Shown: positions 16,744 to 25,362 of the stretch, one piece after another
Position numbering within the stretch: position 1 is the stretch's first letter
Layout of the letters: each line of letters starts with the position of its first letter
Origin: Rhizobium sp. Q54
Lineage (GTDB): Bacteria; Bacteroidota; Bacteroidia; Flavobacteriales; Flavobacteriaceae
NCBI GenBank assembly: GCA_943328505.2
Contig: CALQAH020000011.1
Coordinates: forward strand, 1-49,432
DNA length: 49,432 nt
Direction: 5' to 3'
Notes under the pieces: generated by a model
What the model was told of the DNA's origin: nothing
Databases searched by the model: none
Seen by the model: the letters and a program-made list of their open reading frames with translations, nothing else
Translations under genes and position numbers: made by a program

Positions 16744-16751
16744 CAAATATA
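16744..16751 (-). promoter_or_regulatory. -7 box of T9SS paralogue 1
   Basis: The minus strand reads TATATTTG, a full TAnnTTTG match 23 nt upstream of the start codon. The stretch from the signal-peptide codons to beyond the -7 box is almost identical to that at 20574-20581 before paralogue 2, so promoter and start were duplicated together. Confidence 0.6.
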
Positions 16752-16823
16752 CATTGATTTTGAATTACTTAATTAAAAAAGGGATTTTTTTATGTATTTT
16801 GGTCAAACAAGTCTTAAATACAA

Positions 16824-16845
16824 AAATCCTGACGGATCAGGATTT
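16824..16845 (-). terminator. Intrinsic terminator of T9SS paralogue 2
   Basis: AAATCCTGA (16824-16832) pairs with TCAGGATTT (16837-16845) across a 4-nt CGGA loop. On the minus strand it is followed by TTTTTGTATT. It closes the gene at 16873-20550 before the promoter of paralogue 1. Confidence 0.75.
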
Positions 16846-16872
16846 AGTGTAAAAGAGGTTTAATTAATGATG

Positions 16873-19800
16873 TTATTCGACCACTAATTTCTTAACGATT
16901 TTCAAATTATTTTCAGTGGTGATAGTCACTAAATAAACACCTTGTGATAAATCAGCAACATCAATAGTGTTTTGATTGCTTGATACATTTGATATTGTTT
17001 TGATGTTTTTACCAAGAACATCATTTATTAAAATAGTATCAATAGTTTCTGATGTGTTTTGTAAATTAATTTGAACACTATTGTTTGCGGGGTTAGGAAA
17101 TAGCATTAAGTTATTCGAACCAAAGTTGGCTATCCCTAAAGTTGTAACAAATTCGGTATTGAAAGTATTGGTAACGATGGCGGGATTACTGTCAAAATAA
17201 ATTTCAGCAACACTTGGAATGATAGTTCCAATAGTAAAGCCAGGTTTCACTTTAATTTTGAAAGTTACATATCCTTTACTTAATTCTTCATTTTGAAGAT
17301 TACTTACCAAATTGATATAATTAAACTTCCAAACCATATGATTGTTCACTCTTTCCATAATGTAATTATGACTAGAACTAATCATTCGAATACTGTTTTC
17401 GTCCAATTGTGAATCCAATAGATTTTCTAAACGAACATTAATTGCACTTGCCGTTCCTGTATTTTGGAAACGAATGGTGTAATATAAATAGTCGTTTGTT
17501 GAAAATTGACTGTATTGAATTTTTCCGCCATGGGCTTCGGTAATATCATTTGGATCATAGGAAGCAACTACTGTTTGAGTATTTGTGAATGAATTATTGT
17601 ATAGATTTATATCATTTGATGGAGCTGAAATTGTAGCGCTATTGGTCAAAAGATCATTAATATTTACAGTTGGAATAGCAGGAACACTCAACACCACATT
17701 GAACGAACGAGATTCGAAAGGTTGTAAATTTGTAAAATCATAACTAAATCCTGAAGCATTAGAAATGATTCCCGATTGAGATACACTCACAATAGCAACA
17801 GCTGGGTCTTTTACAAAAGTAATAGTTCCAGATGTGGCTGCAACACCTAAGTTGGTATAAACTACTTTATTTGTGTAGTTAAATCCTGGTCTTGGTGGAC
17901 TTAAAGGAGAAATAGAAACCGTTACATCATTATATCCTTGTGTTAATGAAACTGGGAAATACAATATAGGTTCTGTATTCAAAGCAATATTAACATCATT
18001 ATAACTAATTGCAGCTGCAGTATAATAAGTGCTATATTCTGAATCTATTTGATAACCAAAATCATATGTAGTACTTGTTGAATCATAAATAGTATAACTT
18101 CCAAAAGGAGAAGAAATACTAGTTACTGGACCTGAATTATTTTCTTGTATTTGAAAAGAACCATAGGTGAAGTTGTTTTCGCCAGTATCTTTAATTCCAT
18201 TATTGTTACTATCAACAAAAGCAACTAATTGAACTCTTTGGTTACATTCTGGTGGTCCAGAAGTGAAACTTCCAGCTTCAATAAATACTGCAGAATCATA
18301 AACAGAATCACCTCTGTCTGCAACGACTAACTTGATATGATAAGGATGATTAGGTAAAATCGCAGATGATGCAGTCATCAATACAGTTTGCCCATTAAAG
18401 TTGCTTGCTGAACTGTTTATATTATTTCCTAAATTATAAGCACCAAAGAATTCTGGATTTACAGAACTACAACCATTATTATTTATCATATCTCTAATTG
18501 TAACCACAGAAACAGGAGAGGAAGTTCCAGGAACAACAGCTAGATTAGTTGTAATTCCTGTTGCTAAATCAGTTAATAAAAAAGCAAAAGCATCAGAATA
18601 AGCACATTGAAAAGTTCCATATTCTTCTGAAGCAAATAAGAAATTAAAACTCATGAATTCATTCAAACTTGTAAAATCAAACTCCAACTTGGTCGCATTA
18701 TATGAGTTCATAATATTACCAGTTGCAGTTGTAATAATTGCCTCAAGTTGAGTGTCGCCAAGCCAATTGGTAGTGCCGGCACCTATATTTGACGTGTTTG
18801 GGCCATTAGCATTCATGGCATTTCCACTGGATAGTATTATTCCACTAGAAAGTGGAAAACTAGGATTGGTATTTGTGAAATAACCAATACCATTTACCGA
18901 ACCAAAGTTTGTTCCAGTACTCGAAGTTACATTAGTTATACCAATACAAGGATTATTCACTAATACATTGGTTACTAATTGTTCAGCATTATATTGTGTT
19001 GTATTGGCATTAATATATGGAGAAGCTGGTAATGTTGTAAACGAAACAACATTGGACCAATTTGATGTTGTATTAAAATTACAAACAGATCGAATATAAA
19101 CATCATAGGTAGTTTGAAAAGTCAAACCATTTGCCAAATAACTTATTGAAGTCACACTTATTCCGCTAGAAGTAGCTGTCGGTGCTGGAGAACCAGTTGG
19201 TAAAATTAGTACTTCCCATTGGGTTGCCCCTTGAGTAGACCACCCAATTGTAGCACCGTTTGACGTAATTCCAGTTGCAGTTACATTTGTTGGGATAGTA
19301 CAACTCGGCATAATAAATGTAAAAACTGTCCAGTTACTAGAGTCAGTTGGTGAACAAATTGATCTAACCATGACAACATTGGCGCCTCCAGGAGTCAAAC
19401 CGCTTAGTAAAAATGGGTTAGAGCTTGTAATTATTGGTGCGCCACCATTTAAAATCACTTCCCATTGATTTGCTGAACCTATTTCATTCCAACTAATTGT
19501 AGCATTTGTAAACGAAGTTGGTGTTATTGTTATAAGTGTTGGGCTAGGGCAAGTTGGCAATGGTGCGCAGTTTATATCTGCAACCCATCCAGGATTATTT
19601 ACAGAACTGTCGCTAATAAATCTAAAAGTTAAACATCCCGTTAAATCTGTTGAGGTAAACGGACCAGGAATGGCAGTTCCCCAAAAAGAACCTGGTAATC
19701 CGCCAGGAACATTTCCAACAGTATTTGTACTCGCAATTTGTGTGGCGTTAGTAGAATTTCCATTGTATACATATAAACCATCCCAAGTTGCTTCGGTTGC

Positions 19801-20550
19801 AAAATTTGTAAAAGTTACCGTCACTGCATCACCAGGTTGACTTGGACAAATTACATAAGTCTGATTTGTACTATTTGCATAATTTCCAGCTATCCCACCA
19901 TTATCAATAAATTGGCCGCCACAAGAAAGTGGATTCGCAGTTTCCGGTAATGTGGTTGCAGTTGCTGCTATTGACCAATCGCTTATTTCAGTGCTTGAAC
20001 AAATTACTCTTACATAAAAATCATAACACGTGTTTGGGTTTAAACCAGAAATAACTGTTGGATTGTTCACAGGATTTCCACTTGTTGTAGAAGTTGGAGT
20101 TGGTGAACCACAAGGTAAAGTTAAAATCTCCCATGAAGTTACATTACTTATATAATTCCAAGATACAGTAACACTATTTTGGGTAATTGCTCCTATTGAT
20201 ATTTGTGTTGGAGGAAGGCAAGGTTGAGTTTGCTGAATTAGAAAAGATATTGGGTTTGACCATTCGCTAAAATCATTTGTATCACAAATAGCTCTAATGG
20301 ATACGGTATGTACACCTGGCAATAAGCCACCAAAAATAAATGAGTTAGAGGATGTAAAAATGCTGTCTACACCATCTAGCAATATTTCCCATTGTGTTGC
20401 ACTTCCTGTTTCAGTCCATGATATTGCAACAGTATCTGTTGATAGATTGGTAGTAAATATTTCAACAGGACTAGGACATGTTATTTGTGAATAAGTAACA
20501 TTTGTATACCCAAAAAAGGTAAGAATGATTAATAGTAATAGTTTTTTCAT
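16873..20550 (-). CDS. T9SS surface protein with FN3, CUB-like and choice-of-anchor-L domains
   Basis: A 1225-residue secreted protein. The signal peptide (ending near VTYSQ) is followed by two FN3-like domains (about 25-200), one CUB-like module (about 205-330) and two further FN3-like domains (to about 505). A choice-of-anchor-L domain follows (about 512-768), recognisable by the AEQLV.NVLV..PC.GITNV start, NGIGYF and FASEEYGTFQC. Then come the SdrD-like VAFVDSNNNGIKD segment, a DUF7619-type region with YDPND, and a T9SS type A sorting domain. It is the middle of three tandem paralogues with its own promoter and terminator. The FASEEY region is shared with secreted proteins of unknown ligand. 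It is probably a surface attachment protein, and no enzyme motif is seen. Confidence 0.88.
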   Translation of the reverse strand: MKKLLLLIILTFFGYTNVTYSQITCPSPVEIFTTNLSTDTVAISWTETGSATQWEILLDGVDSIFTSSNSFIFGGLLPGVHTVSIRAICDTNDFSEWSNPISFLIQQTQPCLPPTQISIGAITQNSVTVSWNYISNVTSWEILTLPCGSPTPTSTTSGNPVNNPTVISGLNPNTCYDFYVRVICSSTEISDWSIAATATTLPETANPLSCGGQFIDNGGIAGNYANSTNQTYVICPSQPGDAVTVTFTNFATEATWDGLYVYNGNSTNATQIASTNTVGNVPGGLPGSFWGTAIPGPFTSTDLTGCLTFRFISDSSVNNPGWVADINCAPLPTCPSPTLITITPTSFTNATISWNEIGSANQWEVILNGGAPIITSSNPFLLSGLTPGGANVVMVRSICSPTDSSNWTVFTFIMPSCTIPTNVTATGITSNGATIGWSTQGATQWEVLILPTGSPAPTATSSGISVTSISYLANGLTFQTTYDVYIRSVCNFNTTSNWSNVVSFTTLPASPYINANTTQYNAEQLVTNVLVNNPCIGITNVTSSTGTNFGSVNGIGYFTNTNPSFPLSSGIILSSGNAMNANGPNTSNIGAGTTNWLGDTQLEAIITTATGNIMNSYNATKLEFDFTSLNEFMSFNFLFASEEYGTFQCAYSDAFAFLLTDLATGITTNLAVVPGTSSPVSVVTIRDMINNNGCSSVNPEFFGAYNLGNNINSSASNFNGQTVLMTASSAILPNHPYHIKLVVADRGDSVYDSAVFIEAGSFTSGPPECNQRVQLVAFVDSNNNGIKDTGENNFTYGSFQIQENNSGPVTSISSPFGSYTIYDSTSTTYDFGYQIDSEYSTYYTAAAISYNDVNIALNTEPILYFPVSLTQGYNDVTVSISPLSPPRPGFNYTNKVVYTNLGVAATSGTITFVKDPAVAIVSVSQSGIISNASGFSYDFTNLQPFESRSFNVVLSVPAIPTVNINDLLTNSATISAPSNDINLYNNSFTNTQTVVASYDPNDITEAHGGKIQYSQFSTNDYLYYTIRFQNTGTASAINVRLENLLDSQLDENSIRMISSSHNYIMERVNNHMVWKFNYINLVSNLQNEELSKGYVTFKIKVKPGFTIGTIIPSVAEIYFDSNPAIVTNTFNTEFVTTLGIANFGSNNLMLFPNPANNSVQINLQNTSETIDTILINDVLGKNIKTISNVSSNQNTIDVADLSQGVYLVTITTENNLKIVKKLVVE

Positions 20551-20573
20551 GTTTGGTTGATTTTTTTGACTTT

Positions 20574-20581
20574 CAAATATA
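20574..20581 (-). promoter_or_regulatory. -7 box of T9SS paralogue 2
   Basis: TATATTTG on the minus strand, in the same position and sequence context as at 16744-16751. A TTG about 22 nt further upstream could be the -33 element. Confidence 0.6.
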
Positions 20582-20644
20582 CATTGATTTTTAATATGTT
20601 AACCAAAAAAAAGTTTTTTTTTGAGTTCCAAACAACTATAAAAC

Positions 20645-20672
20645 AATAAATCCTGACGAATCAGGATTTATT
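20645..20672 (-). terminator. Intrinsic terminator of T9SS paralogue 3
   Basis: AATAAATCCTGA (20645-20656) pairs with TCAGGATTTATT (20661-20672) around a CGAA tetraloop. The core stem AAATCCTGA/TCAGGATTT equals that of the terminator at 16824-16845, so it belongs to the same duplicated unit. Confidence 0.75.
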
Positions 20673-20697
20673 TTAAAAATTTATATTTTAAAAAATA

Positions 20698-23307
20698 TTA
20701 TTTAATCACTAATTTCTTAACGAGTTTCAAATTATTTTCAGTGGTGATAGTCACAAAATAGATCCCTTGAGATAAGTTAGAAACATCAATAGTATTTTGA
20801 TTGCTATTAACATTCGTAATTGTTTTGATGTTTTTTCCAAGAATATCATTTAGTAAAATAGTAGCAATAGTTTCGGATGTGTTTTGTAAATTAATTTGCA
20901 CACTATTGTTTGCTGGGTTAGGGAATAAACTAATGTTATTGAAGCTGAATTGACCATTACCTAATGTTTGGAAAAACTCGGTATTAAATGTATTAGTCAC
21001 AATTGCTGGATTATAATCAAAATAAATAGAGGCTGTATTTGGTATATTATCGCCAACAGCATAGCCTGCTCTTGGTTTTATTCTAAAATGCACAAAGCCA
21101 TGACTTTCATTTGGATTAGTAACCGTTGGGGGTAAATTGATAGTGTAAAAATGCCAAATCAATTGGTTGCCTTCTCGTTTGGTATTTACAGTATGACTGG
21201 CATTAATCATCTCAAAAGTACTTTCGTCCAAGGCTGCATCAAGAGTATCTTCCAAACGAACAAACTCGGCACTTGCTGTTCCAGTATTTTCAAAATTTAT
21301 AGTGTAATATAAATAATCATTGTTGGTAAAAGTATCCATTCCAATTCTGCCTCCATGCGACTCACTTTTGTCATTAGGGTCGTAAGAACCTACTACTATT
21401 TGGGATAATGTTGCAGCGTTGTTCGTTAAATCGGCATCATTGTTTATTTGAACACTAACGGTATTGGTTAACAAATCACCTAGGTTTACCGTTGGTATCG
21501 TTGGCACAGCTAAAGTCACAATAATATACCTAACCTCAAAAGGAGCCAAGTTAGTAAAGTCATAGGTAAAGCCAGTACTTGTTGGAGTTGTCCCAGGCTG
21601 AGAAATTGCACTAATGCTTAGATGCGAATCTTTAGTAAACGTTAGCGTTCCATTGGCTATAGTTTGTGTACCATAATTTTGATAATAGATAATATTGCTA
21701 TAGTCAAATCCCGGTCTTGGTTGTCCTGATGTATAAAAATTCACTTGGGCATCAACATGAGGTTGAATATTTACAATAGGAAAATATAAAGTAGTTGCGC
21801 CACTACCGTTCGGAAGTGTAATATTGTTATGAGAAACAGAAGATGTATAATAAGAAGCCAACTGCGAATTAACAGCAAAACTAATATCATAAGAATTATT
21901 AGGGTTGGAATCAAAAATAAAATAGGAACCATTGTTGCTGTTTCCGTACATATTCGCTCCAGAATCGTTGACTTGATATACAAAATTGCCATAAATAAAG
22001 TCTACTTCTCCAATATCTTTTATACCATTGGCATTCGTATCTATGAAAGCTATTAAAACCAAACTTTCTGCACACGAAGCATTATTTTCACAATTGTACA
22101 TACAAAAATTGACAGGGCTTGACCATTCGGATGGAATAGTGCATAGAGTTCGAACATAGGCAGTATAACATTGATCTTGTAGTAAACCTGTAACAATATA
22201 AGGAGAAACATTTGCTAAAATCCCAAAGGAATTAGGAGTTGGTTCTGGCGATCCCTGTGGAACAATCAAAACTTCCCATTGTGAAGCACCCGAAGGATTG
22301 GTCCAGTTTAAAACAGCAGAAGTATTCGTAATACTTGTCACTGTTAAAGCAGTTGGAGGGTCACATGGTATAGGTGAACAACTTACATTTGCAATCCAAC
22401 CTTCAAGCGTATTTGTTGTATCACTTCTGAAAACAAAAGTTAAGCAGCCATCAGATGTTGTAGAAGTAAATGGACCAGGAATTGTATTTCCCCAAAAACC
22501 ACCTGCTAAACCACCAGGAACATTCCCGGAAGGATTAGTACTCAAAATTTGTTGAGATGTTGGATTTGCACCATTATAAACATATAATGCATCCCGATTA
22601 GTTTCTGTATTGAATGCAGTAAAAGTTATTTCAACTGAATCACCTGGATTGGTAGGACAAATTGTTGTAGTTTGATTTGAATTGTTAGCATAATTTACAG
22701 TTGGTCCTCCTGAATCGGTAAAAACACCACCGCAAATGGGTTGATTATTACAATTGTTGACAAAAACAGTAACTGTTACGTTTGCAGCACACTGCCCAAA
22801 ATCAGGTGTAAAAGTGTAAGTTCCAGTGACCGTATTGTCTATCAATGGTGTCCAAGTTCCAGTTATGCCATCGATAGAGGTTAAAGGTAAATTAAGCATA
22901 GTATCTCCTAAACAAATAGTATTAGGGATAGAGAATGTAGGTATGACACTTTGATTAACAATAATTTCCATACCTGAAACAGTCACTTCATTGTTACTGC
23001 TATTTAGAAAACGAATACCGATAATTTGATAATTAGGAACTACATTGGTATAAGCCGAAGGATTAGCTATTACATTAACATTATCATTGGCATCCGTAAC
23101 TGAAGCATGAAAAGTAACACTATAAATACTTGGATTTAAACCTAGTGTGGCAATTGGATCTGTTGACGTTAAATCAAAAGTGGTATATCCGTCATTTGGA
23201 TTGGAATCGTTATCACAAAGCGAATACGGGTTAAGCAATCCAAGAGGAGGTTGAGCATAAGAACTAAAACTAAAAACGAATAACAGTAGAAGTAATATAT
23301 TTTTCAT
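20698..23307 (-). CDS. T9SS surface protein with one CUB-like and one FN3 module
   Basis: An 869-residue secreted protein. After the signal peptide (ending SSYAQ) is a ~165-residue N-terminal region not shared with its neighbours. It starts LLNPYSLCDNDSNPNDGYTTF, a pattern seen in many T9SS gliding/adhesin-like proteins, and ends in an Ig-like stretch (TFTPDFGQCAANVTVTV). Then come one CUB-like module (about 190-312), one FN3 (about 315-402), the SdrD-like VLIAFIDTNANGIKD segment, the DUF7619-type region with YDPNDKSE, and a sorting domain. The last ~70 residues are almost the same as in the middle paralogue. It is the first of the three tandem genes in transcription direction. No catalytic motif was found. 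Confidence 0.86.
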   Translation of the reverse strand: MKNILLLLLFVFSFSSYAQPPLGLLNPYSLCDNDSNPNDGYTTFDLTSTDPIATLGLNPSIYSVTFHASVTDANDNVNVIANPSAYTNVVPNYQIIGIRFLNSSNNEVTVSGMEIIVNQSVIPTFSIPNTICLGDTMLNLPLTSIDGITGTWTPLIDNTVTGTYTFTPDFGQCAANVTVTVFVNNCNNQPICGGVFTDSGGPTVNYANNSNQTTTICPTNPGDSVEITFTAFNTETNRDALYVYNGANPTSQQILSTNPSGNVPGGLAGGFWGNTIPGPFTSTTSDGCLTFVFRSDTTNTLEGWIANVSCSPIPCDPPTALTVTSITNTSAVLNWTNPSGASQWEVLIVPQGSPEPTPNSFGILANVSPYIVTGLLQDQCYTAYVRTLCTIPSEWSSPVNFCMYNCENNASCAESLVLIAFIDTNANGIKDIGEVDFIYGNFVYQVNDSGANMYGNSNNGSYFIFDSNPNNSYDISFAVNSQLASYYTSSVSHNNITLPNGSGATTLYFPIVNIQPHVDAQVNFYTSGQPRPGFDYSNIIYYQNYGTQTIANGTLTFTKDSHLSISAISQPGTTPTSTGFTYDFTNLAPFEVRYIIVTLAVPTIPTVNLGDLLTNTVSVQINNDADLTNNAATLSQIVVGSYDPNDKSESHGGRIGMDTFTNNDYLYYTINFENTGTASAEFVRLEDTLDAALDESTFEMINASHTVNTKREGNQLIWHFYTINLPPTVTNPNESHGFVHFRIKPRAGYAVGDNIPNTASIYFDYNPAIVTNTFNTEFFQTLGNGQFSFNNISLFPNPANNSVQINLQNTSETIATILLNDILGKNIKTITNVNSNQNTIDVSNLSQGIYFVTITTENNLKLVKKLVIK

Positions 23308-23326
23308 AGTTTGGTTTTAAGAAAAC

Positions 23327-23334
23327 CAAATATA
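23327..23334 (-). promoter_or_regulatory. -7 box of T9SS paralogue 3
   Basis: The minus strand reads TATATTTG, 19 nt from the start codon. The upstream flank AATTCAAAATCATTG resembles that of paralogue 1, which supports common ancestry of the three promoters. Confidence 0.55.
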
Positions 23335-23372
23335 CAATGATTTTGAATTACTTACTACAACAAGGTAAGAAT

Positions 23373-24584
23373 TTATACAACAGCATTAGCTACAATATAC
23401 CCACTTGTCCATGCGTTTTGAAAATTAAATCCACCCGTTATTGCATCGATGTTGACGATTTCGCCAGCAAAATATAAATTTTCATGAAACTTGCTTTCCA
23501 TGGTTTTGAAGTTGATTTCCTTTAAATCTATGCCGCCAGCGGTAACAAATTCTTCTTTGAAAGTGCTTTTTCCATTCACCTGAAACGCTCCGTTTGTCAA
23601 CTGATTCGCTAAATTTTGTAGTTGATTTTTATTTAAATCGGCCCATTTGGTTTCTTCTGAAATTTCAGATGCCAAAACCAAACTTTCCCATAATCGATTA
23701 GGGAATTCAAAAGGGGATTTTTTGGAAACTGCTTTTTTAGAATGTTCTAATTTTAAATCTTTTAAAATTGCAGTTGCTTCTTCAAAAGTTAGTTCATTGA
23801 GCCAATTGACGTGTATGATAAACAGATATTTTTTATCCGCTAAAATCCGTGCACCCCAAGCTGAAAGCCTTAAAATTCCGGGACCACTCATACCCCAATG
23901 GGTTATTAATAAAGGTCCAGTTGCGGTTAACTTGGTGTCTTTTACGTTCACAGTTGCCATTGCCGAAACGCCCATCAATTCTTTGATTCGAGTGTCTTTA
24001 ATATTGAAAGTAAATAGAGAAGGTACCGCAGGAACAATTGTATGTCCAATGTTCTCAAGCATTTCCCAAATTTTGGGATTGCTGCCTGTTGTCATGATTA
24101 GTTTTTGACAAGCAAAAGTTTCATGATTGGTTTCCACTTTCCAATATCCGGCGGCTTTAAAAATGGATTGCACGCTTTGTCCCGTAAGTGTTTGAATTCC
24201 AAGTTTATGGGTGGCATTTAAAAAACAATCGATAATGGTTTGTGATGAATTGGATACGGGAAACATTCTACCATCGTCTTCAATTTTGAGTTCAACACCA
24301 TGGTTGGAGAACCACTCAATAGTATCACCCGAACAGAATTGATGAAACGGACCACGTAATTCTTTTTCGCCACGTGGATAAAATTTTACTAAATCGTTAG
24401 GGACAAAACAAGCGTGCGTTACGTTGCATCTTCCACCGCCAGAAATTCTAACTTTAGTCAAAACTTCTTGTCCTCGTTCTAAAATAGCAACTTTTAGATT
24501 TGGGTTTTTCTCAACGATATTGATGGCTGTAAAAAATCCAGCAGCACCTCCGCCAACAATAATGATATCGAAATTTTGGTTCAT
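23373..24584 (-). CDS. BaiN/HI0933-family FAD-dependent oxidoreductase
   Basis: A 403-residue flavoprotein. The Rossmann FAD motif DIIIVGGGAAGFFTAINI is at the N-terminus, followed by the family motif ISGGGRCNVTH (about residues 48-58). The C-terminal FAD segment is NLYFAGEIVNIDAITGGFNFQNAWTSG. The family (HI0933-like, also labelled BaiN/YhiN) contains proteins annotated as aminoacetone or bile-acid oxidoreductases; the E. coli member YhiN has been reported to act on 23S rRNA dihydrouridine. The substrate here cannot be told from sequence. It has its own -7 box, which lies just before the end of the upstream GDPD gene. Probably cytoplasmic. Confidence 0.88.
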   Translation of the reverse strand: MNQNFDIIIVGGGAAGFFTAINIVEKNPNLKVAILERGQEVLTKVRISGGGRCNVTHACFVPNDLVKFYPRGEKELRGPFHQFCSGDTIEWFSNHGVELKIEDDGRMFPVSNSSQTIIDCFLNATHKLGIQTLTGQSVQSIFKAAGYWKVETNHETFACQKLIMTTGSNPKIWEMLENIGHTIVPAVPSLFTFNIKDTRIKELMGVSAMATVNVKDTKLTATGPLLITHWGMSGPGILRLSAWGARILADKKYLFIIHVNWLNELTFEEATAILKDLKLEHSKKAVSKKSPFEFPNRLWESLVLASEISEETKWADLNKNQLQNLANQLTNGAFQVNGKSTFKEEFVTAGGIDLKEINFKTMESKFHENLYFAGEIVNIDAITGGFNFQNAWTSGYIVANAVV

Positions 24585-24609
24585 GTATTTTGGTTAATAA
24601 AAACTTCGA

Positions 24610-24617
24610 CAAAGATA
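24610..24617 (-). promoter_or_regulatory. Putative -7 box of the BaiN-family gene
   Basis: The minus strand reads TATCTTTG (TAnnTTTG), 25 nt before the start codon at 24584 and just after the stop codon of the upstream GDPD gene. Confidence 0.5.
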
Positions 24618-24620
24618 CTT

Positions 24621-25277
24621 TTAAATTCTGTCTGGGAAATCAGAAATAATACCATCTACTAGAAATGATTTCATCATAAGAATATCTTCCATTTCATTAA
24701 CCGTCCAAGGGAAAACTTGAAATCCTTTTTCTTTTATTTTTAAAGTAGTCTCTTTAGTCAATAATTGAAAATTCGGATGGATGGATTTGGCTTTAATAAA
24801 TTTTGCGAAAGCGATGGCAATTTCCAAATTGGTTTCAGTTAAAACTCCAATTGAAATGGTTTCATCGTGAAAACGTATTTCCTGTAAAGCATTCCAATCA
24901 AAACTTGAAATTAGAATGTTGTCTTTTGAAAATGTATGCGAGTTTATCAAATCCAAAACACTTTTAACAGCCTCAAATTCTTTGATTTCAATATTGATAC
25001 GGCATTTATTTTTTACCAATTGAAAGGCTTCTTCTAAGGATGGAATTCCGAATTTATGGAGATCCATTGCTGAAAAATCGTTAACCAATCCAATGCCTGT
25101 TGTAGTTCTGTCGATAGTTTTATCATGAATAACCATCGGAATAAAATCCTTGCTGTTTTGAACATCAAGTTCAATCATGTCGACACCTAATTCCAAAGCT
25201 TTTTCAAACGAAGCTAATGTGTTTTCAGGAGCATATCCTTTGGCACCACGATGTCCAATTTTTAGGATTTTAGTCAT
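24621..25277 (-). CDS. Glycerophosphodiester phosphodiesterase
   Basis: A 218-residue GDPD-family TIM-barrel enzyme that hydrolyses glycerophosphodiesters to glycerol-3-phosphate and an alcohol, with a divalent metal. The family residues are visible: H9 and R10 in IGHRGAKGYAPENT, E36 and D38 in IELDVQ, and H51 in MVIHDKTIDRTT. The C-terminal part ends with VDGIISDFPDRI, also typical. There is no signal peptide, so it is a cytoplasmic form. It lies at the downstream end of the minus-strand starch arm, but an 85-bp gap containing a decayed ATTAAG repeat suggests separate transcription. It is a housekeeping neighbour rather than part of the sugar pathway. Confidence 0.93.
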   Translation of the reverse strand: MTKILKIGHRGAKGYAPENTLASFEKALELGVDMIELDVQNSKDFIPMVIHDKTIDRTTTGIGLVNDFSAMDLHKFGIPSLEEAFQLVKNKCRINIEIKEFEAVKSVLDLINSHTFSKDNILISSFDWNALQEIRFHDETISIGVLTETNLEIAIAFAKFIKAKSIHPNFQLLTKETTLKIKEKGFQVFPWTVNEMEDILMMKSFLVDGIISDFPDRI

Positions 25278-25362
25278 TTACAGAGTTTAAAACCATTAAG
25301 AAAGGAAAGTTCATTAAGGCATTTCTAAATTATCTAAATACCTTAATAGATTGAAAAAAAAA

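Noticed and set aside
12635..23307. Possible CRISPR or tandem-repeat array
   Set aside because: The repeats are ~120-residue protein modules separated by unlike coding sequence, not short identical repeats with spacers.
23647..24108. A 153-codon open frame on the plus strand
   Set aside because: It lies wholly antisense to the BaiN-family gene, has no recognisable domain and no promoter or ribosome-binding context; it is a shadow of the AT-rich codon usage.
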